Shown: in pieces, positions 38,490-46,922 of the stretch
How the letters are laid out: the number at the start of each line of letters is the position of its first letter
Numbering within the stretch: position 1 is the first letter of the stretch
Assembly: GCA_964551435.1 (NCBI GenBank)
Contig: CAZKBS010000012.1
Coordinates: 1 to 54,942, forward strand
Length of the DNA: 54,942 bases
Source of the DNA: UBA2020 sp964551435
GTDB lineage: Bacteria; Pseudomonadota; Alphaproteobacteria; Micavibrionales; UBA2020
Direction: 5' to 3'
The notes under the pieces: generated by a model
Databases searched by the model: none
Told to the model about the DNA's origin: nothing
What the model saw: only the letters and a program-made list of their open reading frames with translations
Position numbers and translations under genes: made by a program

Positions 38490-39410
38490 ATGCACATGAC
38501 CGCAAAAGTAAAAGAAATCCTGTCGTACTACGAAAGCGACAATCCGGGCACCAAGGCGAATATCGCCCGCATGCTGATGCACGGTAAACTGGCCGGTACA
38601 GGCAAAATGGTGATTTTGCCTGTCGATCAGGGCTTCGAGCATGGCCCCGCGCGCAGCTTTGCCATCAACCCTGCCGCCTATGACCCGCACTACCACTATC
38701 AGCTGGCGGTTGATTCCGGCTGCAACGCCTATGCGGCGCCGCTGGGCGCACTCGAGGCAGGCGCGGATACCTTCGCCGGCCAGATCCCGCTGATTTTGAA
38801 AATGAACTCGTCGAACAGCCTGATTTCGGCGAAAGACCAGTCGGTCAACGCCTCTATTGCAGATGCGCTGCGCCTGGGCTGCTCGGGTATCGGTTTTACC
38901 ATCTATCCGGGTTCCGAATATATGCTGGAACAGCAAGAAGAAATCCGCGAGCTGTCCGAAGAAGCGAAAGCCTATGGCATCGCCACCGTCATGTGGTCTT
39001 ATGTGCGCGGGCCGAGCATTTCCAAAGACGGTGAAACCGCGATTGACACCATCGCCTACGGCGCGCATATGGCAGCGCTTCTGGGCGCGCATATCATCAA
39101 GGTCAAACTGCCGACCGACCATCTGGAACTGCCGGAAGCCAAAAAGGTTTACGAAAGCCAGAAAATCGCTATCGGTACGCAGGCAGAGCGCGTGAAGCAC
39201 ATCATGCAGTGCAGCTTCAACGGCCGCCGTCTTGTCGTCTTTTCGGGCGGTGCGACCAAGGATGAAAACAGCGTGTATGACGATGCCCGCGCGATTTACG
39301 AAGGCGGCGGTAACGGCTCCATCATCGGCCGTAACTGCTTCCAGCGCCCGCGCGAGGAATCGCTCAAGATGCTCGATAAAATCATGGACATCTATCTGGG
39401 CAAGGAATAA
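38490..39410 (+). CDS. fbaB: class I fructose-bisphosphate aldolase (DhnA/FbaB type)
   Basis: This 306-residue Schiff-base aldolase of the DeoC/FbaB family shows VILPVDQGFEHGPARSFA near residue 42, IIKVKLPTD with the likely Schiff-base lysine near residue 204, and FSGGATKDENSVYDDARAIYEGGGNGSIIGRN at the phosphate site. A second ATG at 38496 is possible. It lies 24 bases after gap. A strong terminator closes the unit. Confidence 0.95.
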   Translation: MHMTAKVKEILSYYESDNPGTKANIARMLMHGKLAGTGKMVILPVDQGFEHGPARSFAINPAAYDPHYHYQLAVDSGCNAYAAPLGALEAGADTFAGQIPLILKMNSSNSLISAKDQSVNASIADALRLGCSGIGFTIYPGSEYMLEQQEEIRELSEEAKAYGIATVMWSYVRGPSISKDGETAIDTIAYGAHMAALLGAHIIKVKLPTDHLELPEAKKVYESQKIAIGTQAERVKHIMQCSFNGRRLVVFSGGATKDENSVYDDARAIYEGGGNGSIIGRNCFQRPREESLKMLDKIMDIYLGKE

Positions 39411-39427
39411 TAAAACCCTCCGTCCAA

Positions 39428-39460
39428 ACAAAAGCCCCGCCGTTTCCGGCGGGGCTTTTT
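39428..39460. terminator. bidirectional terminator between fbaB and epmA
   Basis: AAAGCCCCGCCG and CGGCGGGGCTTT pair around a tiny loop, with A- and T-runs on both sides. It can serve the rightward carbon-metabolism genes and the leftward epmA. Confidence 0.93.
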
Positions 39461-39479
39461 GCTATGCGCGGCATGAATA

Positions 39480-40487
39480 TTACACAGGCGCCGCGCGCAC
39501 CAGATCTATATTTTCCGCGCCCGTGATCAACATCACAAGCCGGTCAAGGCCCAGGGCATTGCCGCTCGACATCGGCAGGCCGTATTCGATGGCTTTGAGA
39601 AAGTCTTCATCCACAGGGTAGTCATCGCCGTAAATGCGTTTGCGCTGCGCAACGTCATGCTCGAACCGCGCGCGCTGCATGCGGGCGTCTGTCAGCTCGC
39701 CGAAGGCATTGGCAAGTTCGATGCCGCAGACATAAACCTCGAAACGCTCGGCGAAGCGCGGATCTTCCGGTTTGGGCCGCGCCAGCGCCGCCATGGATAC
39801 CGGATAATCGTAAATAACCGTGGGCACGGTCATGCCGAGGTGCGGCTCTACCTTGTCCATGAGGATTTTCAAAAGCGCGTTATCCCAATCATCCTGCGGC
39901 GATGTATAAACGCCGATGCGCGCAGCTTCGGCGCGGATATGTTCAAGGTCGCCCAGATGCGCCGCTATATCCACGCCCGCATATTGACGCAGGGCATCGA
40001 CCACGGTGATTTTTTCCCACGGCGCATGCGGGTCGCAGGTTTTGCCATTCGCGCGCAGCACGTTGCCCGCCCCCGCCGCATGGCGCACAAGGTCCGCGGT
40101 TTCATCCATCATATCCTTGTAATCCATGCCGGTCTGATACCACTCCAGCATTGAAAATTCGGAGCTGTGCCAGCCGGATCCTTCGGCATTGCGAAACACC
40201 GTCGCCAGCTGGAAAATTTTCGGCAAGCCCCCGACCAGCAGTTTTTTCATCGCGAATTCCGGACTGGTATGCAAATACAGCGTGCGGCGCGATTGCATAT
40301 CGGGGCTGACGAGTTCGGTTTTAAAAGCCTGAATATGCGGCTCCATGCAGGGTGCGGTTTGCAAGGCGGGGGTTTCCACCTCCAGATAGCCGCGCGCAGT
40401 AAAAAAATCGCGTACGCGCTGCATCACCTGCGCGCGCTGCTGCAAATACGGAACCTTGCGTAAAAATCTATCCGGATACCACCACAT
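39480..40487 (-). CDS. epmA: elongation factor P beta-lysyltransferase EpmA
   Basis: This 335-residue lysyl-tRNA-synthetase paralogue lacks the anticodon-binding domain. Class II motifs are present: motif 1 around RDFFTARGYLEVETPALQ, motif 2 FRNAEGSGWHSSEFSMLEW, and motif 3 GNALGLDRLVMLITG near the end. EpmA attaches beta-lysine to EF-P. That needs EpmB and EF-P, neither of which lies in this window. Start at 40487 gives MWWYPDRF; a longer frame upstream runs into the next gene's terminator. Confidence 0.95.
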   Translation of the reverse strand: MWWYPDRFLRKVPYLQQRAQVMQRVRDFFTARGYLEVETPALQTAPCMEPHIQAFKTELVSPDMQSRRTLYLHTSPEFAMKKLLVGGLPKIFQLATVFRNAEGSGWHSSEFSMLEWYQTGMDYKDMMDETADLVRHAAGAGNVLRANGKTCDPHAPWEKITVVDALRQYAGVDIAAHLGDLEHIRAEAARIGVYTSPQDDWDNALLKILMDKVEPHLGMTVPTVIYDYPVSMAALARPKPEDPRFAERFEVYVCGIELANAFGELTDARMQRARFEHDVAQRKRIYGDDYPVDEDFLKAIEYGLPMSSGNALGLDRLVMLITGAENIDLVRAAPV

Positions 40488-40531
40488 GCGCCGTATGTAG
40501 CACAGGCGGCGGTGCGGTGAAACCCCCAAAC

Positions 40532-40562
40532 AAAAACGGCCCCCGCGAAGGAGGGCCGTTTC
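40532..40562 (-). terminator. terminator of the SPFH gene
   Basis: AAACGGCCC and GGGCCGTTT pair around a loop containing CGCGAAGGA. Read leftward it ends in a T-run (CCGTTTTTG), 20 bases past the SPFH stop codon. Confidence 0.88.
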
Positions 40563-40581
40563 TGTGACATTAACCCGTTTG

Positions 40582-41529
40582 TTACTTGGGTGCAGCCGGT
40601 GCAGGTGCGGCAGGTGCACGCTTGGTCGCCGCAGCGGCCCCGCGTACATCCACGATGGTCGAACCACCGCCCAGAACCTGCGGCTCGGCACCATCCCATT
40701 TGCTGGTTTTGAGGTAGGTGTCGATGTTTTCGCGGCCAATCGCCTGAACGATCTGGCTGAAACCTTTCGCTTCGGCTTCGGCCAGCGCCAGTTTACCTTT
40801 TGCTTCCGCTTCTTTTTCTTTTTGCAGGCGATAGGCTTCAGCGTCGGCAGCCAGTTTGGCAGATTCGTTTTTCGCTTCGGCATCGACGATGGTTTTCTGT
40901 TTTTCAACGCGCTGCTGTTCCAGCTCCGTCTCTTTACGGTTCAGGTCAGCTTTAGAGCGTGCCGCGCTGGCAACGGATTTTTCGAAGTCATCATCGAAGC
41001 TGAAGTCGGGAAGTTTGACCGCGACGATTTCAAGGCCGAGCAGGCTTTTTACCTGACGGTTAGTGTCATCGGTAACGCCTTTCATGATTTCTTCGCGGTT
41101 CTGCGCGACGTTTTGCGCTTCTTGTTTACCCAGCGCGCTTTTCGCGGCGTCGAATACGGTGCGCTCCAGCTTCGCTTCCCAATCCGGGTTGTTTTTATAG
41201 ATTTCAACCAGCTTGTCTTGCGGGATACGGAACATCACGGAAAGCTTCGCCGTGATGACCTGGTTATCTTTGGTGTAGGTTTCAACATTTTCGTAGTCGC
41301 GGGATTGCAGGGCGACATCCACTTTTTTCACGGAGGTGAAGAACGGCGTTTTCAGGCTAAAGCCCGGCTGGCGAAGCTCGCCCGCGTTTTCGGTCACCAT
41401 TTTACCAAGGCGGTAGTCAATCCCGCGCTCTGTTTCGTCCAGAATGGTGAAGGAGCTGGCGCCAGTTACAAGCGCTGCCGCCGCAGTGAAAGACAGGAGG
41501 ATTTTCTTGGGGGTGATATTCATGTTCAT
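40582..41529 (-). CDS. SPFH/prohibitin-family membrane protein
   Basis: The protein has 315 residues, with an N-terminal membrane anchor (ILLSFTAAAALVTGASSF), an SPFH domain at about residues 27-200 (YRLGKMVTENAGELRQPGFS through LGLEIVAVKLPDFSF), and a long Lys/Glu/Ala coiled coil (RKETELEQQRVEKQKTIVDA). The Ala/Pro-rich end is probably disordered. It resembles HflC and prohibitins, which form oligomeric cages in the inner membrane and modulate FtsH. There is no hflK partner next to it. Start is 41529, or 41523 as an alternative. Confidence 0.9.
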   Translation of the reverse strand: MNMNITPKKILLSFTAAAALVTGASSFTILDETERGIDYRLGKMVTENAGELRQPGFSLKTPFFTSVKKVDVALQSRDYENVETYTKDNQVITAKLSVMFRIPQDKLVEIYKNNPDWEAKLERTVFDAAKSALGKQEAQNVAQNREEIMKGVTDDTNRQVKSLLGLEIVAVKLPDFSFDDDFEKSVASAARSKADLNRKETELEQQRVEKQKTIVDAEAKNESAKLAADAEAYRLQKEKEAEAKGKLALAEAEAKGFSQIVQAIGRENIDTYLKTSKWDGAEPQVLGGGSTIVDVRGAAAATKRAPAAPAPAAPK

Positions 41530-41762
41530 ACACACTCTCTCTTGGGGATGGGGTAAATCGTTAAAATTTTCATAATTATATACGTCACGATTGTTTTATA
41601 TCCATACTGGCATTATGTCAACATAAATCATCTGTTTTAAAAATATTTACTTAAATAACAATAACTTAAAAAAACATACCCTGCGCCATATAGCCGCAGA
41701 ACACGCCGCAAACCCTGCCCGGCGATTCTATTTTTTAGATATTTTGGATAAAAAACAGCCGC

Positions 41763-42428
41763 TTAGGAGTGGGCTGGCGGTGTGCGGCGGCGGATGTTCA
41801 GCCGGGGCACACTGGTATCGGCACTTAAGCCGCCATAGACGGCGCTGTCAATCGCGGCTTCGGCTGCGGCCTTGGCGGCACGTTCCGCCGCGACAAGGGC
41901 GTCGGCCTTGTTCTGTTGCCATTCGCGCATGTGGGTCATGATTTCACCGGCGAAGGGGAATTGCCTCGCCCGCTCCCGCCCCGTGGCCATGACGGTGCGG
42001 CCTGCCGTATCGGTCAGCCTGTCGTCCGCGCCTTTTTCGAGCATATAGATGACCCGGTCCGTGCGCTCTTCGCGCAAATCCGCGTTAAAGGCGATATGCA
42101 AGGGCGTCAGGCCCAGCATGGCGTATTGATCTTTGGCATTCACATCGGCCCCGGCGGCGATGAGCATATCGGCAATCTCGAAATGTCCCCCCGCAATGGC
42201 CTGATGCAGGGGGCCGAAGCCCTCTTCGTCCAGATGGTTGGGATTGGCCTTGTAGGACAGCAGCAGCTCCACCATTTCCCTGTTGCCTTTATCGGCTGCG
42301 AAAAACAGCATCGTGCGGTCCATCCCTGCCTTGGTATCGGGACTGATTCCCGACTTGAGCGCACGGCGCGCGGCATCGACATCGTTGTCGACTTTGACCG
42401 CATCTATCAGGCGCGAGGCGTGGGACAT
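41763..42428 (-). CDS. ankyrin-repeat protein
   Basis: This 221-residue cytoplasmic protein has at least three ankyrin repeats: DRTMLFFAADKGNREMVELL, GFGPLHQAIAGGHFEIADML followed by IAAGADVNAKD, and GLTPLHIAFNADLREERTDR followed by MLEKGADDRLTDTAG. The C-terminus is Ala-rich and basic. There is no signal peptide. Ankyrin repeats mediate protein binding; the partner is unknown. An AT-rich gap of 233 bases lies downstream towards the SPFH gene, in which I see no gene. Confidence 0.9.
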   Translation of the reverse strand: MSHASRLIDAVKVDNDVDAARRALKSGISPDTKAGMDRTMLFFAADKGNREMVELLLSYKANPNHLDEEGFGPLHQAIAGGHFEIADMLIAAGADVNAKDQYAMLGLTPLHIAFNADLREERTDRVIYMLEKGADDRLTDTAGRTVMATGRERARQFPFAGEIMTHMREWQQNKADALVAAERAAKAAAEAAIDSAVYGGLSADTSVPRLNIRRRTPPAHS

Positions 42429-42639
42429 GGGTATTCCTGTGGCGTCTTGGTGGATTTGTTCGATATATTACATATATATGTCGCGCCGTCAAGCGGATAC
42501 GGTATTTTGATACCGCACCCACTTCTCGCCAGCCCAAATCCTTAAAACTTGACTCTTTGGCCATAACGCCGCTATAAAAGCGCAGTTTTTGCGGTCAAGC
42601 CGTTCATCCGTACATGGATAAGGTTTTGCGCTCCGCGTC

Positions 42640-42669
42640 CCCCAGTCGGCGAACTTACGCTCACTGGGG
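42640..42669 (+). promoter_or_regulatory. hairpin in the ffh leader
   Basis: CCCCAGT (42640-42646) pairs with ACTGGGG (42663-42669), with an inner GCG/CGC stem (42649-42651 with 42658-42660) and a 6-base loop. It ends 31 bases before the ffh ATG, so it may be an mRNA element. It is too short to be a 4.5S RNA. Confidence 0.45.
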
Positions 42670-42700
42670 CAAAAATGTTTTGAGTATTGGAGAACAGTTG

Positions 42701-44191
42701 ATGTTCGACAGTTTGACAGGCCGCCTTGGCGGCATTTTTGACGGGCTTTTGAAGCGCGGCGTCCTGAGCGAGGCCGATGTCGCCGAAGCCCTGCGCATGG
42801 TGCGCGTTGCCCTTCTGGAAGCAGACGTCGCCCTGCCTGTCGCCAAAGAGTTCGTTGAAAAAGTCAAAGCCGAAGCCGTGGGCGAAAAAGTCCTGCGCGC
42901 CGTCAAGCCGGGCCAGCAGGTGATCAAGATCGTGCATGATGCGCTGATCGAAACCCTCGGCCATGAAAACAGCGACATCAACCTGAACGTCCCCGTCCCC
43001 GCCGTCATCCTGATGGCCGGTTTGCAGGGTTCGGGCAAAACCACGACCTCGGGCAAGCTGGCGAAGTTCCTGCAAGACAAGCTGCGCAAAAAGGTGCTGC
43101 TCGCCTCGCTCGACGTCTATCGTCCGGCGGCGCAGGAACAGCTGGAAATCCTCGCACAGAAAACCGGCGCGGGCAGCCTGCCCATCGTGGCGGGTGAAAA
43201 ACCAGTCGACATCGCCGCGCGCGCGCTGAAAGCCGCGAAGCTGGAGGGGTATGACGTGCTCATCCTCGACAGCGCGGGCCGTCTGTCGATTGACGATGCG
43301 CTGATGGATGAACTGGCCGCCGTGCGCGACCTTGCGAAGCCTGTCGAAACCTTGCTGGTCGCCGACAGCCTGACCGGTCAGGACGCCGTCAACACGGCCA
43401 AGAATTTCAATGAACGCATCGGCATCACCGGTATCGTTCTGACGCGTATCGACGGTGATGCGCGCGGCGGCGCGGCGCTGTCCATGCGCAGCATCACGGG
43501 CAAGCCCATCAAATTCCTCGGCACGGGCGAGGGCATGGATGGCCTGCAGGCCTTTGACGCCAAGCGCATCGCGGGCCGCATCCTTGACATGGGCGACGTT
43601 GTCAGCCTGGTCGAAAAAGCGGTCGAGACGATTGAAATCGACGAAGCCAAGCGCGTCGCCGAGAAAATGGCCAAGGGCAAATTCGACCTTGACGATTTCC
43701 TGACGCAGCTGCGCCAGATGAAAAAAATGGGCGGCCTGTCGGGCCTGATGGGTTTCATGCCCGGCATGGGCAAGCTCAAGGGCATGATGGAAAACGCCAA
43801 CATCGACGACAGCATCCTGAAACGTCAGGAAGCCATTATCCTGTCGATGACGCTCAAAGAACGCACGAAGCCGGATATCCTCAACGCCTCGCGCCGTCGC
43901 CGCATCGCGGAGGGTTCGGGCACGTCGGTGCAGGACGTCAACCGTCTTTTGAAACAGTTTCAGGACATGCAGACCATGATGAAGCGCATGCAGAAACTGG
44001 GCGGCAAGGGCATGATGCGCAACATGGGCGGGCTGTTCGGCGGCGGCAATATGGCCGAGTTCGAGGAAATGGCCAAGAACATGCAAGACCAGCTTGGCCC
44101 CGACATGGGCGAGCTTGGCCCCAATCCGTTCGACAATCCCGATTTCCTCAAGGGCGGCAATTTGCTGAACGGCGGAAAGAACAAGAAATAG
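42701..44191 (+). CDS. ffh: signal recognition particle protein Ffh
   Basis: This 496-residue SRP54 GTPase delivers membrane proteins to FtsY with 4.5S RNA. The N domain starts MFDSLTGRLGGIFDGLLKRG. The P-loop is GLQGSGKTTTSGKLAKFL, G3 reads DSAGRL (Thr usual, Ser here), and G4 with the closing loop is TRIDGDARGGAALS. The methionine-rich M domain follows with LSGLMGFMPGMGKLKGMM and the RRRIAEGSG RNA-binding motif. The ATG at 42701 has a GGAGAA site. An in-frame ATG at 42614 would add 29 residues that overlap the leader hairpin and is rejected. It heads ffh-rpsP-rimM. Confidence 0.97.
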   Translation: MFDSLTGRLGGIFDGLLKRGVLSEADVAEALRMVRVALLEADVALPVAKEFVEKVKAEAVGEKVLRAVKPGQQVIKIVHDALIETLGHENSDINLNVPVPAVILMAGLQGSGKTTTSGKLAKFLQDKLRKKVLLASLDVYRPAAQEQLEILAQKTGAGSLPIVAGEKPVDIAARALKAAKLEGYDVLILDSAGRLSIDDALMDELAAVRDLAKPVETLLVADSLTGQDAVNTAKNFNERIGITGIVLTRIDGDARGGAALSMRSITGKPIKFLGTGEGMDGLQAFDAKRIAGRILDMGDVVSLVEKAVETIEIDEAKRVAEKMAKGKFDLDDFLTQLRQMKKMGGLSGLMGFMPGMGKLKGMMENANIDDSILKRQEAIILSMTLKERTKPDILNASRRRRIAEGSGTSVQDVNRLLKQFQDMQTMMKRMQKLGGKGMMRNMGGLFGGGNMAEFEEMAKNMQDQLGPDMGELGPNPFDNPDFLKGGNLLNGGKNKK

Positions 44192-44285
44192 GTTTTTAGA
44201 AATACCCCCGCGCGGCCACAGGTTGCAGCGTGCGGACAGGGTGAAACAACAACGCAACCGGATCAAAAAACTGGAGACAAAAACT

Positions 44286-44639
44286 ATGCTGAAAATCCGA
44301 CTGGCGCGCGCAGGCGCAAAAAAGAAGCCCTACTACCACATCGTTGTCGCTGACAGCCGCAATCCGCGCGATGGCAGCTTCCTCGAAAAAGTAGGTTCCT
44401 ACAACCCGATGCTGCCGCGCGAACACGCAGACCGCGTGAAGCTGAACGGCGAGCGCATCACCCATTGGATCAAAAACGGCGCGCAGATGACCGAACGCGT
44501 TGCGATCTTCGTTGGCAAGGCCGGCCTCGCCCCCATGCCTGCGCAGAAAAACAACCCGCAAAAATCCCAGCCGAAAGCCAAAGCCGTCGAGCGCGCGAAA
44601 GAAAAAGCCGCCAAGGCTGGCGAAACGGCAGCCGAATAA
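44286..44639 (+). CDS. rpsP: 30S ribosomal protein S16
   Basis: The 117-residue S16 begins LKIRLARAGAKKKPYYHIVV, the family signature, and includes RDGSFLEKVGSYNPM. The last 30 residues are a Lys/Ala-rich tail (KAVERAKEKAAKAG) typical of alphaproteobacterial forms. ATG at 44286 follows CTGGAGAC. It lies between ffh and rimM, the conserved order. Confidence 0.98.
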   Translation: MLKIRLARAGAKKKPYYHIVVADSRNPRDGSFLEKVGSYNPMLPREHADRVKLNGERITHWIKNGAQMTERVAIFVGKAGLAPMPAQKNNPQKSQPKAKAVERAKEKAAKAGETAAE

Positions 44640-44677
44640 TCGGCCGCCGGCTTTTGCTCGACTGATCCGGTTCGACC

Positions 44678-45214
44678 GTGCGCAAAACGGGTGCAGAGTC
44701 TCAAACGCAGGACAATCTCGTGCTGATGGCCGAAATTGTCGGCGTGCATGGCATCAAAGGGGCCGTCAAGCTGATGGTTTTCAGCGAAACCCCCGAAGCC
44801 CTGATAGACTATGCCCCGTTTTGCGACGCGGCGCAGAAACGCTCGTTCGAGCTGATTGAGGTGCAGCAGCACGGCAATACTTATCTGGCCTACATCGATG
44901 GCGTCACCGACCGCACCGCGGCGGAAAAACTGCGCGGCACCAAACTTTATGTTCCGCGCGAACGCCTGCCCGATATCGAAGACGACGCCACGTTCTATCA
45001 CATCGACCTCATCGGCCTTGCGGCCCGCTGGCCGGATGGCAAACCGATGGGCAAGGTCGTCAACGTCGCCAATTTCGGTGCGGGCGATCTCATCGAAATC
45101 CGCCCGATCAAAGGCGCCAGCTTCTACGTCCCCTTCACCGATGAAGCCGTGCCCGACGTCAACCTCAAAGACGGCTTCGTCACCATCGACCCGCCGCCGG
45201 GGCTTCTGGATTAA
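44678..45214 (+). CDS. rimM: ribosome maturation factor RimM
   Basis: The 178-residue RimM assists 30S head assembly around S19. The N-terminal barrel begins LMAEIVGVHGIKGAVKL, and the PRC-barrel part has YHIDLIGLAA and GAGDLIEIRP. The GTG at 44678 gives the full length; the ATG at 44726 is a possible shorter start, directly before the conserved region, and neither has a strong ribosome-binding site. A terminator follows, so trmD must have its own promoter in this genome. Confidence 0.95.
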   Translation: MRKTGAESQTQDNLVLMAEIVGVHGIKGAVKLMVFSETPEALIDYAPFCDAAQKRSFELIEVQQHGNTYLAYIDGVTDRTAAEKLRGTKLYVPRERLPDIEDDATFYHIDLIGLAARWPDGKPMGKVVNVANFGAGDLIEIRPIKGASFYVPFTDEAVPDVNLKDGFVTIDPPPGLLD

Positions 45215-45235
45215 ATGACGCAGTCACGCATGCAA

Positions 45236-45271
45236 ACAAAACGGCGGCCCGAAGGCCGCCGCTGTTTTTTG
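45236..45271 (+). terminator. terminator after rimM
   Basis: CGGCGGCC and GGCCGCCG pair around a CGAA loop and are followed by TGTTTTTT. The hairpin separates rimM from the inverted hypothetical gene and trmD. Confidence 0.9.
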
Positions 45272-45285
45272 TGACATACTGAAAA

Positions 45286-45861
45286 TCAGAGACGGATATC
45301 CATGCCCATTCTCGGCGTGGCGTAGACGAAGGCCGGACGCTGCATCATGTTGTGGTTGCGCACCTTTGCCTGTGCAAATCTGTGTTTAAGCTTCGCCGCC
45401 GCGAGCGGGGAGACGCCCTGCACCGCCTGCATCATATGCGGGGTGATGCGGTGTTCGGCGTAGCGGTCTTTCGGCTCGTTGCCGGTGCCGAAAATTTTGC
45501 CAAAAAGCGCGCGGCCGATTTTCTGCATCAGATTGCTGCCCAGCTCCTTCGCCGTTTCGCGCAGCAGGAAGCCGCCCGCGGTCACTGCCGCTGCCGCCAC
45601 CACGCCGTTCAAAAGAACCGTGCCCAGCAAGCCCGGCGCGACCAGCGCCCCGCCCGACAAAGCCCCGAGCAGCATGCCGCCGCCAAGCAGCGCCGCGCCT
45701 GCACCCAGCGTGACACCCGCCCAAAAATTACCCTTCGCGCCCAGCGCCTGCGCCACGTCATCGGGCAGGCCGGTTTTTTTCAGGGCATAAGGAATGATAT
45801 TGGCCAGAAGACCGAGGGTTTTTTTTGCGATACTTCCCAAAGCAGCAGGTCCAAATGCCAT
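45286..45861 (-). CDS. hypothetical Gly/Ala-rich membrane-associated protein inserted between rimM and trmD
   Basis: The protein has 191 residues. A helical start (LGSIAKKTLGLLANIIPYAL) precedes a glycine-rich hydrophobic region at about residues 47-100 (AGVTLGAGAALLGGGMLLGA then VLLNGVVAAAAVTAGGFLL), probably two membrane spans. The basic C-terminus includes HRITPHMMQAVQGVSPLAAA. There is no signal peptide or known domain. It is transcribed against the ribosomal genes and has a clear AAGGGTAAGA site. The layout resembles the small protein at 34647. Function is unknown. Confidence 0.7.
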   Translation of the reverse strand: MAFGPAALGSIAKKTLGLLANIIPYALKKTGLPDDVAQALGAKGNFWAGVTLGAGAALLGGGMLLGALSGGALVAPGLLGTVLLNGVVAAAAVTAGGFLLRETAKELGSNLMQKIGRALFGKIFGTGNEPKDRYAEHRITPHMMQAVQGVSPLAAAKLKHRFAQAKVRNHNMMQRPAFVYATPRMGMDIRL

Positions 45862-46018
45862 GATTCTTACCCTTTCTTGAACAGTTGACTAACCATAACA
45901 TCGAGAAGGTAAACAGTTTGTTAATCCGCTGCCGAAAGACATAAACAATCCTGCCAAAGCCCGCCAAACCCTCCCGCAACGATTGACCGCGCCGCCGCCC
46001 CATGCGAATTTGACAATC

Positions 46019-46753
46019 ATGACCCTGCGCCACACAGCCCCCTTTCACGCCCATATCGTCACCCTGTTCCCCGAGATGTTTCCGGGATTTCTGGGGCAAA
46101 GCCTGTCGGGCAAAGCGCTCGAGCGGGGGATATGGTCTTTCGATACCGTCAATCCGCGCGCCTATGCGACAGACCTGCATAAAACGGTCGACGACGCCCC
46201 CTTTGGCGGCGGCGCGGGCATGGTGATGAAGCCGGACGTACTGTCAAAAACGCTGGAGGCGCACAAGCCCCTCGGCCGCTTTATATATATGAGCCCGCGC
46301 GGCAAACCCCTGACCCAGCCGCTGGTGCAGGAGCTGACGCGCGAGCCGCGCCTGACCATCCTCTGCGGCCGCTATGAAGGGGTCGACCAGCGCCTGCTGG
46401 ACGCCTACGGGGCGGAGGAGATATCCCTCGGTGATTACGTGCTGTCGGGTGGGGAGCAGGCGGCGATGATTCTGCTGGATGCCGTGATCCGGCTCCTGCC
46501 CGATGTTGTCGGAAATATGGAAACCCATAGCGAGGAAAGTTTCACCCGCCATTTGCTGGAATACCCCCACTATACCCGCCCCGCCGAATGGCAGGATCCG
46601 CAGGGGATTATTCGTAAGGTTCCTGAGGTACTTACCTCCGGCCACCATGCCAAGGTCGAAGCCTGGCGCCGCGCGGAATCGGAACGCCTGACGGCGGAAC
46701 GCCGGCCCGACCTGTTTGCCAAATACCTCGAAATTTCAAAGAAATCTGAATAA
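46019..46753 (+). CDS. trmD: tRNA (guanine37-N1)-methyltransferase
   Basis: This 244-residue SPOUT-fold enzyme modifies G37 of tRNAs to prevent frameshifting. Core motifs are HIVTLFPEMFPGFL, DDAPFGGGAGMVMKPD, LCGRYEGVDQRLLD and the trefoil-knot region EISLGDYVLSGGEQAAM. The ATG at 46019 is preferred over the in-frame start at 45983. It is separated from rimM by an inverted hypothetical gene and precedes rplS by 169 bases. Confidence 0.97.
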   Translation: MTLRHTAPFHAHIVTLFPEMFPGFLGQSLSGKALERGIWSFDTVNPRAYATDLHKTVDDAPFGGGAGMVMKPDVLSKTLEAHKPLGRFIYMSPRGKPLTQPLVQELTREPRLTILCGRYEGVDQRLLDAYGAEEISLGDYVLSGGEQAAMILLDAVIRLLPDVVGNMETHSEESFTRHLLEYPHYTRPAEWQDPQGIIRKVPEVLTSGHHAKVEAWRRAESERLTAERRPDLFAKYLEISKKSE

Positions 46754-46762
46754 AATATTGAA

Positions 46763-46826
46763 ATAGGCCGAGGTTTTCTGTATGAATCACGCCCATCACT
46801 GCAGACTCGCGGGTTTGCAGGCCTAT
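46763..46826 (+). promoter_or_regulatory. possible structured leader of rplS
   Basis: ATAGGCC (46763-46769) can pair with GGCCTAT (46820-46826), and CTGCA (46799-46803) with TGCAG (46816-46820). The two overlap at one base, so they might be alternative folds. L19 leaders are known in other bacteria, but I could not confirm membership here. Confidence 0.3.
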
Positions 46827-46922
46827 CGGTAATAACAAAAGGTGAACCGCCGGCACGCGCCGTTTAGAAAAAATGCGTGACCGAACTTGACGGGTTCCGA
46901 CAAAAGAAAAAGGCTAGAGACC

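Noticed and set aside
42429..42700. Possible 4.5S SRP RNA in the ffh leader
   Set aside because: The gap lacks the conserved SRP RNA apical sequence (GGTCAGG...GGAAGGAAGCAG type); only a short hairpin is present.
42614..42700. Longer Ffh start at 42614
   Set aside because: Adds 29 residues not typical of Ffh and covers the leader hairpin; the start at 42701 has a better ribosome-binding site and the canonical MFDSLTGRL.
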